Origin: Nitrospirota bacterium
Lineage (GTDB): Bacteria > Nitrospirota > UBA9217
Direction: 5' to 3'
Length of the DNA: 8,040 nt
Assembly (NCBI GenBank): GCA_027456925.1
Contig: DAIDTZ010000180.1
Location: 1 to 8,040 of the forward strand
In this document: positions 1-6,571 of the stretch, in pieces
Layout of the letters: each line of letters begins with the position of its first letter
How positions within the stretch are numbered: the first letter of the stretch is position 1
Translations under genes and position numbers: made by a program
Notes under the pieces: model-generated
Told to the model about the DNA's origin: nothing
Database searches by the model: none
What the model saw: only the letters and a program-made list of their open reading frames with translations

Positions 1-1
1 G

Positions 2-703
2 GTAGAACAGGTGAAGGATTTTTACCTCGGCTTCCGGGCTGTTCTGCGCGCTTACCGGACAGTCCTCGTCGGCGGCGATACCTGCTCTTCGCAAAAAGAC
101 TTTGTTATTAATGTCGTTGTGCTTGGCGAGTCCGGGAAAACGAAGCTGGTAACGCGGGCAGGCGCAAAGGCGGGCGACCGCATATTCGTCACTGGGACAC
201 TGGGTGACTCTGCGGCAGGACTGGATTTACTCAGGACAACCACCGGGCGCAGAAGACAGGCAGCATGGAGGAAGAAACTGATTCGAAAACATCTGCGTCC
301 AGTGCCCAGAGTAGCCTGGGGCAGAATGATAGCGCTTGCCAAGTGCGCCCATGCCATGATTGACATCAGCGACGGGCTTTCATCGGACCTTGCCCATATT
401 TGCGATGAAAGCGGGGTCGGGGCCCGTATTATCGCAGAAGATATTCCCTTTTCCCGGTCGCTGTTGGCGGCATCCGATAAACTGGGGAAGACCCCCCTGT
501 ACTACGCTCTGTCGGGAGGAGAGGATTACGAGCTTCTCTTCACGGTACCGCCTGCGAAGGCAAAAAAACTGCGCTCCCTTGACATTGCGGCTGCCGAGAT
601 AGGCGTTATCACCGGAGAGCGCAGGCTTCTTCTTACCTGTGAGGGCAAGACAAAGCCGTTCCGGCCGACGGGGTATAATCACTTCAAAAAAACCGGCAGA
701 TGA
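2..703 (+). CDS. thiL: Thiamine-monophosphate kinase, C-terminal part (5' end outside window)
   Basis: ThiL phosphorylates thiamine monophosphate with ATP to give thiamine diphosphate, the last step of cofactor synthesis in the cytoplasm. The frame is open from base 2 with no in-frame stop, so the gene starts before the window; the GTG at 11 is an internal codon. About 233 codons are present against roughly 310-340 for the full family, so the N-terminal nucleotide/Mg-binding part is largely missing. Visible family motifs: VGGDT near bases 68-82, a GD-IFVTGTLGDSAAGL stretch near 173-223, MIDISDGLSSDL at 356-391, and SGGEDYELLF at 512-541. These belong to the PurM/ThiL (AIRS-like) fold. The gene is a housekeeping neighbour of the glycan cluster rather than an obvious member. 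The assignment rests on motif recognition and is strong. Confidence 0.93.
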   Translation, partial: VEQVKDFYLGFRAVLRAYRTVLVGGDTCSSQKDFVINVVVLGESGKTKLVTRAGAKAGDRIFVTGTLGDSAAGLDLLRTTTGRRRQAAWRKKLIRKHLRPVPRVAWGRMIALAKCAHAMIDISDGLSSDLAHICDESGVGARIIAEDIPFSRSLLAASDKLGKTPLYYALSGGEDYELLFTVPPAKAKKLRSLDIAAAEIGVITGERRLLLTCEGKTKPFRPTGYNHFKKTGR

Positions 704-725
704 TCAAGGACGCAGCCGGCCTTTT
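693..725 (+). terminator. Possible weak terminator at the thiL stop
   Basis: A CCGGC at 693-697 can pair with GCCGG at 715-719 across a 17-base loop, followed by CCTTTT and preceded by a run of A. The stem overlaps the thiL stop codon at 701-703. The stem is only five base pairs and the loop is long, so this would be a poor intrinsic terminator. It is the only terminator-like shape between thiL and the next gene. Confidence 0.2.
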
Positions 726-748
726 GAGTTCACGATCATGACGATACT

Positions 749-1207
749 ATGACACGATATATTCGGGAACGCATACGAAATCTGATGAAACTCGACGACC
801 CGCCGCACAAACTTGCGCTGGCTTTCGCACTCGGCGTATTTGTCGCCTTTTCGCCGACCATCGGGATGCATATCGTCAGCTGTTTTCTTCTTGCGTGGAT
901 ATTCCGCGTAAGCAAGATTGTTGTTCTGAGCGCATCGTTCATTAACAACCCCTGGACGGTCGTTCCTTTGTACGGCTTTTGCATCTGGTTCGGCATCAAA
1001 ATTACGGGAGCCGATGCTCCCGTGCCGCATATCGCCTGGAACGAGCTTACGTTCAGCACGGTATACTTTGTTTTAAAACCCTATCTCTGGTCTTTTATCG
1101 TGGGAACGCTTGTGCTCGGCACTGCCGCGGCCATTGTATCGTATTTTGCCTTTTACTGGGCAGTGCGGCGGTATCGAAGAAGAGAAAAGAGCCAGGCCGG
1201 GATCTGA
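749..1207 (+). CDS. DUF2062 small membrane protein
   Basis: This 152-residue protein matches the DUF2062 family by its sequence pattern: a short basic N-terminus, then DPPHKLALAFALGVFVAFSP (residues 17-36), T-I-G-M-H (37-41) and SFINNPWTVVPLYGF (63-77). Hydrophobic stretches lie at about 23-51, 56-62, 70-85 and 112-138, so two to four membrane passes are likely; the C-terminus is strongly basic (RRYRRREKS, 140-148) and should be cytoplasmic by the positive-inside rule. The biochemical role of DUF2062 is not established. In other bacteria the domain occurs next to, or fused with, family 2 glycosyltransferases, which fits the GT2 gene starting 46 bases downstream. No good Shine-Dalgarno site precedes the ATG at 749, and an ATG at 738 is out of frame. 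The family call is fairly sure; function is unknown. Confidence 0.82.
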   Translation: MTRYIRERIRNLMKLDDPPHKLALAFALGVFVAFSPTIGMHIVSCFLLAWIFRVSKIVVLSASFINNPWTVVPLYGFCIWFGIKITGADAPVPHIAWNELTFSTVYFVLKPYLWSFIVGTLVLGTAAAIVSYFAFYWAVRRYRRREKSQAGI

Positions 1208-1238
1208 ACGTTTGATCGGCTGCGGAGCTTCAGCGCCC

Positions 1239-1244
1239 AAGGAG
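1239..1244 (+). promoter_or_regulatory. Ribosome binding site deciding a TTG start
   Basis: AAGGAG lies 9 bases before the TTG at 1254. The closer ATG at 1248 is only 3 bases away and is followed at once by TAA, so it cannot start the gene. The site therefore supports the TTG start. Confidence 0.7.
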
Positions 1245-1253
1245 TTAATGTAA

Positions 1254-2282
1254 TTGACGCACCCGGACGTAAGCGTCGTTATCGTAAACTGGAACGGCAG
1301 GCATCTTCTGGCCGAGTGCCTCGACTCGCTTGTTGGCCAGCGGAACATCAGGGATGTTGAAGTTATCCTGGTGGATAACGGTTCGCAGGACGGATCTGCG
1401 GAGTTCGTCCAGGGGCATTACCAAAATGTAAAAGTGATCAGTTTGCCCGAAAATATCGGTTTTGCCGGAGGCAATAACGCAGGCATCCGGATCGCCGCGG
1501 GCAAGTACATAGCTCTCTTGAATAATGATACGAAAGCTGATTCCCTCTGGCTGTCCGGCCTGGTGGCAGCGGCGGAAGCCGGTCCGCAAACAGTCGGTAT
1601 GTGGGCCGGAAAAATACTGTCCTATGACCGGCCCGGCATTATCGACAATGTGGGGCTTCTCCTGTACCCCGATGGCTTGGGACGAGGGAAAGGGCGGTTG
1701 GAAAAAGACGAAGGACAGTACGATGCCCCCGGCGAGGCGCTGTTCCCGAGCGGGTGTGCGGCGCTCTATCGAAAAGCGATGCTGGACGAGATCGGGTTGT
1801 TCGATGAAGCGTTTTTTGCATATGCCGACCATGTCGATGTCGGTCTCCGGGCGAGGCTGGCCGGCTGGGAATGCCGCTATGTTCCAACGGCAAAAGTTTT
1901 TCACAAATACTCGTCATCGTCATCAGCCTATTCGCCGCTCAAGGCTTTTCTGGTCGAGCGAAACAGAATATGGGTGCTGCTGAAATATTATCCGTTGGAA
2001 CTGATCCTGCTCAGCCCCGTCTTTACGCTTCTGCGGCTTTCGGCCTATATGGTCGGCGCGCTTACGGGCAAGGGCGCCAGCGGCAGATTTTCCGAACAGC
2101 ATTCGGTTGTGCGCGCGATGTTCGTATTGTTCCGGGCCTGGGGAGCGGCGCTCAAGGCGGTTCCTGCTATCGTACGGCAACGCAGGTCGGGCGCGCGGTT
2201 GCGGCTTCTCAGCCGGTTTGCAATCTACCGGCTATTCTGCACCTACCGGCTGTCTGTACGTGAGGTCGGTCTGAAAGAGTAA
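1254..2282 (+). CDS. Family 2 glycosyltransferase, rhamnosyltransferase-like
   Basis: A 342-residue GT-A fold enzyme expected to move a sugar from a nucleotide donor to a growing glycan at the inner face of the membrane. It opens with VSVVIVNWNG (6-15), then VILVDNGSQDGS (37-48), ENIGFAGGNNAGI (66-78) and ALLNNDT (87-93); the last holds the DxD-like metal/nucleotide site. FPSGCAALYRK (164-174) and GLRARLAGW (197-205) are typical of WbbL-type rhamnosyltransferases, though the sugar cannot be read from sequence. Relatives usually have ADDVDL or EDVDL before the GLR; here it is ADHVDV (191-196), with His193 at the usual Asp. Residues 232-272 (ERNRIW, then a hydrophobic region) suggest membrane association. 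The start is the TTG at 1254, preceded in frame by TAA and by AAGGAG. Six bases separate it from the next gene, so they are probably co-transcribed. Confidence 0.88.
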   Translation: MTHPDVSVVIVNWNGRHLLAECLDSLVGQRNIRDVEVILVDNGSQDGSAEFVQGHYQNVKVISLPENIGFAGGNNAGIRIAAGKYIALLNNDTKADSLWLSGLVAAAEAGPQTVGMWAGKILSYDRPGIIDNVGLLLYPDGLGRGKGRLEKDEGQYDAPGEALFPSGCAALYRKAMLDEIGLFDEAFFAYADHVDVGLRARLAGWECRYVPTAKVFHKYSSSSSAYSPLKAFLVERNRIWVLLKYYPLELILLSPVFTLLRLSAYMVGALTGKGASGRFSEQHSVVRAMFVLFRAWGAALKAVPAIVRQRRSGARLRLLSRFAIYRLFCTYRLSVREVGLKE

Positions 2283-2288
2283 AGTTCA

Positions 2289-2984
2289 ATGAAGATCCTG
2301 ATTATCGTTCCTGCTTTTAATGAAGAGGCAAGTCTTCCGGGGGTCCTTCGGGACCTGCGTGAGCAAATGCCGTCGGCTGATGTGCTTGTGGTGAACGACG
2401 GCTCTGAAGATTCCACCTCCAGAACAGCACGGGACAGGGGAGTGAAGGTCGTGGATCTGCCGTTCAACCTCGGTATCGGCGGGGCAGTGCAAACGGGCTA
2501 TTTATACGCGGCCCATCAGGGGTATGACGTTGCCGTGCAGTTTGACGGCGACGGCCAGCATCTGGGAACGGAGATTGAAAAGCTCCTGAAACCGCTGGAA
2601 GAAGGAGTTGCCGACATCGTGATCGGTTCCCGCTTCCTGGCCCCCGGGGCCTATAAAGCTCCGCTCTTTCGGACCCTCGGCATCTGGATTTTTTCCGTTG
2701 TTCTTTCCCGCATTCTGTCCACAGCGGTGACGGACAGTACCTCGGGCTTCCGTGCCGCGAATCGGAAAGCGATAGAATTTTTTGCCGGGAGGTACCCGGA
2801 CGATTATCCGGAGGTCGAGGCGCTTGTCCTGTCACATAAGGCAGCGCTCCGGATGACCGAGGTGTCCGTCGCCATGCGAGAACGCACCGCAGGAAAATCG
2901 TCGATTACCCCGCTCCGCTCAGTGTACTATATGACGAAAGTATTGATGGCTATTTTTATCGATCTGCTGAAGAAAGTGAGGTAG
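2289..2984 (+). CDS. Polyprenyl-phosphate sugar synthase-like GT2 (DPM1-like)
   Basis: This 231-residue protein resembles dolichol-phosphate mannose synthase and bacterial polyprenyl-phosphate glycosyltransferases, which join a sugar from a nucleotide donor to a lipid phosphate on the cytoplasmic face. Motifs in order: IIVPAFNEE (5-13), VVNDGSEDST (34-43), NLGIGGAVQTG (60-70), QFDGDGQH (84-91, DxD at Asp86/Asp88), VIGSRF (111-116), DSTSGFRA (149-156) and MRERTAGKSSI (196-206). It lacks the C-terminal transmembrane pair found in GtrB/ArnC-type enzymes; residues 207-231 are only moderately hydrophobic. The gene immediately downstream encodes a DUF2304 membrane protein (3-base gap), which could supply the membrane anchor. 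The ATG at 2289 follows GAAAGAG at 2273-2279, inside the preceding gene. Donor and lipid specificity are not predictable; mannose or glucose are possible. The fold and class are confident. Confidence 0.88.
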   Translation: MKILIIVPAFNEEASLPGVLRDLREQMPSADVLVVNDGSEDSTSRTARDRGVKVVDLPFNLGIGGAVQTGYLYAAHQGYDVAVQFDGDGQHLGTEIEKLLKPLEEGVADIVIGSRFLAPGAYKAPLFRTLGIWIFSVVLSRILSTAVTDSTSGFRAANRKAIEFFAGRYPDDYPEVEALVLSHKAALRMTEVSVAMRERTAGKSSITPLRSVYYMTKVLMAIFIDLLKKVR

Positions 2985-2987
2985 CCC

Positions 2988-3353
2988 ATGGACCTGTTGA
3001 AGATTCTGGCCATTATCGGCAGCGGCGCGCTCCTGGTTGTGGTGATCGAGCTTATCCGGAGAGGGAGGCTCAAGGAACGCTATTCTCTCCTGTGGCTCCT
3101 TGCCGGAGCGGTCCTCCTCGTGCTGTCCTCGTCGCGCGGCTTTTTGGAATATGTATCGAGAATGGTGGGTATATTTTATCCGCCGTCCTTTCTCTTTTTG
3201 ATAGCCTTTCTTTTCCTCTTGCTTATCACGCTGCATTTTTCCGTGGTTCTCTCCAGCTTGAGCGAGAGAAGTAAAAAGCTCGCACAGGAACTTGCGCTTG
3301 TCCGGGAGGAACTGGAAAACCTCAAAAGATCGGGCCTGGACAGCGGGAAGTGA
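2988..3353 (+). CDS. DUF2304 small membrane protein with C-terminal coiled coil
   Basis: A 121-residue protein with three predicted membrane segments at about residues 5-22, 34-50 and 66-90. A basic loop (RRGRLKERYSLLW, 24-36) lies between the first two and should be cytoplasmic. The tail from 91 onward is charged and heptad-like (SERSKKLAQELALVREEL, 91-108), suggesting a short coiled coil. Size, the RRGRL-ERYSLLWL pattern and the third segment match the DUF2304 family, which is commonly found right after DPM-like GT2 genes. The function of the family is not established to my knowledge. Its position between a lipid-phosphate sugar synthase and a GT-C protein parallels GtrA in GtrA-GtrB-GtrC systems, so a role as anchor, partner or flippase is a reasonable inference. 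The Shine-Dalgarno GAGG (2978-2981) sits in the end of the previous gene, so translation is probably coupled. Confidence 0.85.
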   Translation: MDLLKILAIIGSGALLVVVIELIRRGRLKERYSLLWLLAGAVLLVLSSSRGFLEYVSRMVGIFYPPSFLFLIAFLFLLLITLHFSVVLSSLSERSKKLAQELALVREELENLKRSGLDSGK

Positions 3354-3375
3354 GGCGGGGAGAAGGAAAATAGTC

Positions 3376-3404
3376 TTTACTTTGGCCCTTGTCCGTGTTA
3401 CATT
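3376..3404 (+). promoter_or_regulatory. Possible weak sigma-70-type promoter
   Basis: TTTACT (3376-3381) and TACATT (3399-3404) are separated by 17 bases and each match four of six bases of the -35 and -10 consensus. They lie in the longest gap inside the gene run (87 bases), upstream of the GT-C gene. Such matches occur often by chance, so this is only a candidate internal promoter. Confidence 0.25.
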
Positions 3405-3430
3405 TTCAGAGTTGTTGAATTGGTTCGTTG

Positions 3431-3436
3431 AGGAGG
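3431..3436 (+). promoter_or_regulatory. Strong ribosome binding site for the GT-C gene
   Basis: AGGAGG is a full match to the Shine-Dalgarno consensus. It lies 4 bases before the GTG at 3441 and 13 bases before an in-frame ATG at 3450. Neither spacing is ideal, so the start could be either codon; the protein differs by only three residues. Confidence 0.65.
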
Positions 3437-3440
3437 AAAA

Positions 3441-4637
3441 GTGGCAGTTATGCAGGAACAAGCAAACAGGCTGTTTGCCGCCAAGCGGTTTAATCTGATC
3501 GCTTTTGTATTGATCGCGGTGTTGATTCTGATTGCCTATTCGAATACCTTCCACTCGGCATTTCACTTCGACGACGACCCGTCGATTGTGCAAAATCAGG
3601 GAATCAGAAACCCGACCATGGATGGTTTCCTGGGCCAGTTCTCCGGGACCAGGCCCATCGTAAACGCATCTCTCTGGATCAATTATCAGTTGAGCGGTCT
3701 CAATGTCATCGGTTGGCACGTCTTTAATATCGGCTTCCATATCGCAAACAGTATATTCGTTTATCTCCTGCTTCTCTGGACCCTGAGCTTGCCTTCCTTG
3801 AGGGTACGGTACGGCGCGCGGGCCAGGCGGATGGCCCTTTTCGGCGCGCTTATCTTCGCGCTCCATCCCGTTCAAACAGAATCGGTAACCTACATCATAA
3901 GCCGCACCGAATTGCTTGCAACGTTCTTTTACCTGGCCACCTTTCTTTTCTTTATCAAAGGCGTGAACACCCGTAAATTCCGATACTCTGTCGCTTGTTT
4001 TTTTACGTCGATGCTCGCCATGGGGTCAAAAGAGTGGGCCGTGACGCTGCCTGCCATGCTTGTTCTGTACGACTTCCTCTTTATCGCAGAGGGAAAACTG
4101 AAACCGGTACTGTCCCGCGGAATGGCATATCTCCTGGTTGCCCTTCCCTGGGGATATCTTGCATATAACATGATGTCGACCAACCTTTCCGGAGCGGGTT
4201 TTGGGATTTCCGGACAGAACGGCATCACTCCCTGGACCTATCTGCTGACGTCGCTTAAGGTAGAGTGGACGTATATTCGGCTTTTGTTCCTGCCGATCGA
4301 TCAGAACCTCGATTATACCTATCCTTTAGCAAAGAGTTTGTTTGAATTCCCGACTCTTCTCGCGCTGTTCGGACATATAGCCGTGGTATCACTATCGCTC
4401 TGGCTTTATATTAAGAAAAAATGGACACTGGTCCCCTTTGGCGCTGCATGGTTTTATATCACCCTGTCACCGACCCAGAGCTTTGTCCCGATCCTGGATG
4501 TCACTTTCGAGCACCGTCTCTACATCCCCTCGGTCGGGTTCATTATCTTCTTTGTTGCCGCTTTTGAAGGAGTGTTCGACTGGTTTGGGAAAAAACGATC
4601 AGAGAATGTGCAAAAGGCCAGTGCTCAGGCGGTTTGA
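3441..4637 (+). CDS. Multi-pass GT-C / TMTC-like membrane glycosyltransferase, lacking TPR repeats
   Basis: A 398-residue protein with about nine to ten hydrophobic segments. It resembles the membrane part of TMTC-like O-mannosyltransferases and the bacterial proteins that combine this membrane domain with TPR repeats. These GT-C enzymes use lipid-phosphate sugars on the outer face of the membrane. Visible family signatures: FHSAFHFDDDPSIVQN (37-52), whose Asp44-46 cluster follows the first membrane segment as in GT-C catalytic loops; RPIVNASLWINY (71-82); ALHPVQTESVTYIISRTE (140-157); GSKEWAVTLP (195-204); QNLDYTYP (288-295); SPTQSF (343-348); and FEHRLYIPSVGF (356-367). Family members normally continue with another membrane segment and TPRs; this one stops soon after, at residue 398. 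The start is GTG 3441 (or ATG 3450). The pairing with the DPM-like GT2 upstream supports a lipid-linked donor. The acceptor is unknown. Confidence 0.78.
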   Translation: MAVMQEQANRLFAAKRFNLIAFVLIAVLILIAYSNTFHSAFHFDDDPSIVQNQGIRNPTMDGFLGQFSGTRPIVNASLWINYQLSGLNVIGWHVFNIGFHIANSIFVYLLLLWTLSLPSLRVRYGARARRMALFGALIFALHPVQTESVTYIISRTELLATFFYLATFLFFIKGVNTRKFRYSVACFFTSMLAMGSKEWAVTLPAMLVLYDFLFIAEGKLKPVLSRGMAYLLVALPWGYLAYNMMSTNLSGAGFGISGQNGITPWTYLLTSLKVEWTYIRLLFLPIDQNLDYTYPLAKSLFEFPTLLALFGHIAVVSLSLWLYIKKKWTLVPFGAAWFYITLSPTQSFVPILDVTFEHRLYIPSVGFIIFFVAAFEGVFDWFGKKRSENVQKASAQAV

Positions 4638-4641
4638 TGGG

Positions 4642-5361
4642 ATGAGGTACCTGCTCTGGCTTCTTCTCAGGTTGCGGCTCTATCATATTTTATTCCCTAC
4701 GAGAAACCGGCTTGCCCGGAAATATCTCTCAGGCAGCGGCATTGAAATCGGCGCGCTTCATCTTCCGCTCACTGTTCCCGAAGGGGCCACGGTAAGGTAC
4801 GTTGACCGGGCCCCCGTGGCGCAACTACGAAAGAGCTATCCTGAGCTCAATATCTTTTGTCTTTCTCCTGTTGATAGCATTGATAACGGTGAAACACTGG
4901 ACACCATCCCGAAGGATTCACTGGATTTCATCATCGCAAACCACTTTTTTGAACACTGCGAAAACCCGATCAAAACAATTATGACCCATGTCTCCCGGCT
5001 GAAGCCGGGAGGGATCCTGTACCTGGCGGTACCGGACAAAGACAAGACCTTCGATAAGCGAAGATCGATCACACCTCTTGACCACGTGATAAAGGATTTT
5101 CAGGAAGGGCCCGAATGGTGCCGCTTTGATCATTACCGCGAATGGGCCCGTTTTGTCGAAAATATTCCTGAAGAAAAAGTGGAGGATCGAGCACGAGAGT
5201 TGATGCGGACGCGCTACAGCATCCATAATCATGTATGGCGGCGAGGTGATTTTCAGGAGCTGCTTCACTATATGAGAACCGACTTGCATGTGAGATTCAA
5301 TATAAGAGAAACTGCATCTTGCAGAAATGAATTCATCTTCATCCTTCAGAGGGAACGGTGA
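4642..5361 (+). CDS. Class I SAM-dependent methyltransferase
   Basis: With the ATG at 4642 the protein has 239 residues. It has a Rossmann-type methyltransferase layout: GSGIEIGALHLPL (31-43) as the SAM-binding motif I, an acidic motif II in VRYVDR (51-56), KDSLDFIIANHFFEH (91-105) as the post-II/IV region, and LKPGGILYLAVPDK (120-133), the classic motif VI of Methyltransf_11-like enzymes. The IEIGA-LP-LP version of motif I is common in methyltransferases of polysaccharide clusters. The substrate is probably a sugar or glycan end, inferred only from context. The start is uncertain: ATG 4606 is in frame and would overlap the GT-C gene by 32 bases, but ATG 4642 has AGGCGG (4627-4632) 9 bases upstream and lies just after the GT-C stop. 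The frame stays open back to 4438, but those residues do not look like protein and overlap real GT-C coding sequence. Confidence 0.85.
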   Translation: MRYLLWLLLRLRLYHILFPTRNRLARKYLSGSGIEIGALHLPLTVPEGATVRYVDRAPVAQLRKSYPELNIFCLSPVDSIDNGETLDTIPKDSLDFIIANHFFEHCENPIKTIMTHVSRLKPGGILYLAVPDKDKTFDKRRSITPLDHVIKDFQEGPEWCRFDHYREWARFVENIPEEKVEDRARELMRTRYSIHNHVWRRGDFQELLHYMRTDLHVRFNIRETASCRNEFIFILQRER

Positions 5362-5373
5362 TGTTGCCGGGAT

Positions 5374-6540
5374 ATGATGGCCACAACAGGTAAAACCAGA
5401 AAGATACTGTTTATCTGCAATGACTCCATCGGACGTGCCATGGCGGGGCCCGGCATCCGGTACTGGGAAATGGCCCGTGCCCTGGAACGAAAGGGGCACA
5501 GCGCGGTGATCCTTTCGCGTTATCTCGAAGAAGGCTTTTCAGGCAACATAACCTTTATCGGCAAAGCATCCTTCATCAATCTGGTCCGATGGATATGGCG
5601 TTCGGATTATGTGGTGCAAACCGGCCGGCCGCTCTCGATCCTGCTTACCTTCCTCTTTCGCAAGAATTCCATCTTTGATCAATACGATCCCGTGATTTTT
5701 GAATTCCTGGAACAAAAACCAGTGGGATGGGCTGAAAAGCTCAGGCTCAGGGTCATGCTGTTCCTCTGGAAAGCCCGTCAACGTCTTATCCTGAGCTGGG
5801 GCCGCCAGTTCCTCGTTGCGAACGAAAAACAAAAGGACCTTCTGCTCGGCCAGCTGACCATACTCGGACACGTAGACAAGCTTGCCTCGGTCAGGATCAT
5901 GCCCTTTGGTTTGCCCGATGCAAAGCCGCACAAAAACCGTTCCGTACTCCGCGGGTCGAAGATCCGGGACACGGATTTTCTCCTGGTCTGGGGAGGCGGC
6001 ATTTGGGATTGGTTTGATCCCTTCACGCTGCTGAAGGCCCTGTCGAAACTCGCGGCGCAGCGGGACGATATCAAAGTTTATTTTCCCGGGATCATGCCTC
6101 CAAATCCTGATTCCGGTAAAATGGCAGTCACAGACCGCTTTATCGCGGAAGCGGAGAGCCTGGGACTGCTCGAAACCTCAATTTTTATCAACAGAAGTTG
6201 GACCCACTATGAACAACGGGCCGATTATCTTCTGGAGGCGAACGCAGGCATAAGTCTTCACAGGGACAGCCTGGAGACGCGATTCTCCTTCAGAACACGC
6301 ATGCTCGACTACCTATGGGCAGGATTGCCGATTATCGCAACAAAAGGGGACGCCTGGGCCGATCTTATCGAAAAAAACGGACTGGGCATCACTGTCCCCT
6401 CAAATGATGGAGACAGCGTTGTCCGGGCAATCATTAAGATGGCGGACGACATATCATTTCGCATGCGAAGCAAAGAGCAGGTGCGGACCATTGCCGACAG
6501 CTACGAGTGGGGGGCTCTTACGGCAAACCTGAAACTGTAA
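5374..6540 (+). CDS. GT4-type glycosyltransferase (GT-B fold)
   Basis: A 388-residue enzyme of the glycosyltransferase family 4/family 1 group, expected to work in the cytoplasm with a nucleotide-sugar donor. The N-terminal domain has KILFICNDSIG (10-20) and AGPGIRYWEMARALERKGH (24-42), a loop typical of one GT4 subgroup in surface-glycan clusters. The C-terminal donor-binding domain starts near FLLVWGGGIWDWFDP (202-216) and carries SLHRDSLETRFSFRTRMLDY (294-313) and LWAGLPIIATKGD (314-326), the donor-side motif. The protein ends at ADSYEWGALTANLKL, shortly after the YEW-type helix, so it may lack the usual short extra tail. ATG at 5374 is followed at once by a second ATG at 5377; both have only a weak GGGAT ribosome site. 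It lies 12 bases after the methyltransferase gene and 31 before gmd. Sugar and acceptor are unknown. Confidence 0.84.
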   Translation: MMATTGKTRKILFICNDSIGRAMAGPGIRYWEMARALERKGHSAVILSRYLEEGFSGNITFIGKASFINLVRWIWRSDYVVQTGRPLSILLTFLFRKNSIFDQYDPVIFEFLEQKPVGWAEKLRLRVMLFLWKARQRLILSWGRQFLVANEKQKDLLLGQLTILGHVDKLASVRIMPFGLPDAKPHKNRSVLRGSKIRDTDFLLVWGGGIWDWFDPFTLLKALSKLAAQRDDIKVYFPGIMPPNPDSGKMAVTDRFIAEAESLGLLETSIFINRSWTHYEQRADYLLEANAGISLHRDSLETRFSFRTRMLDYLWAGLPIIATKGDAWADLIEKNGLGITVPSNDGDSVVRAIIKMADDISFRMRSKEQVRTIADSYEWGALTANLKL

Positions 6541-6571
6541 CCTCTCTTAGCGCCAACCGGAGAAAATAATA

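Noticed and set aside
724..752. Promoter-like TTGAGT before the DUF2062 gene
   Set aside because: With normal spacing the -10 element would fall on the start codon and match poorly, so it cannot drive this gene in the usual way.
1245..1904. 219-codon open frame on the minus strand
   Set aside because: It is antisense to the conserved core of the GT2 gene and shows no recognisable domain.
2919..3875. 318-codon open frame on the minus strand
   Set aside because: It lies opposite the DUF2304 gene and the start of the GT-C gene, both well supported. Its protein is low in hydrophobic residues and rich in Gln, Glu, Lys and Arg, as expected from reading membrane-protein codons backwards, and shows no family motif.
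4438..4605. Possible N-terminal extension of the methyltransferase
   Set aside because: The frame is open back to 4438, but this stretch is GT-C coding sequence with conserved motifs in its own frame, and the translated extension is Ser/Leu/Pro-rich with no domain character.
4993..5010. Hairpin TCCCGGC-TGAA-GCCGGGA inside the methyltransferase
   Set aside because: The stem is perfect (7 bp with a 4-base loop) but has no T-run and encodes the conserved SRLKPGG motif, so coding constraint in a G+C-leaning gene explains it.
4918..5499. 193-codon open frame on the minus strand
   Set aside because: It is antisense to the methyltransferase and the start of the GT4 gene, both with clear motifs; no domain recognised.
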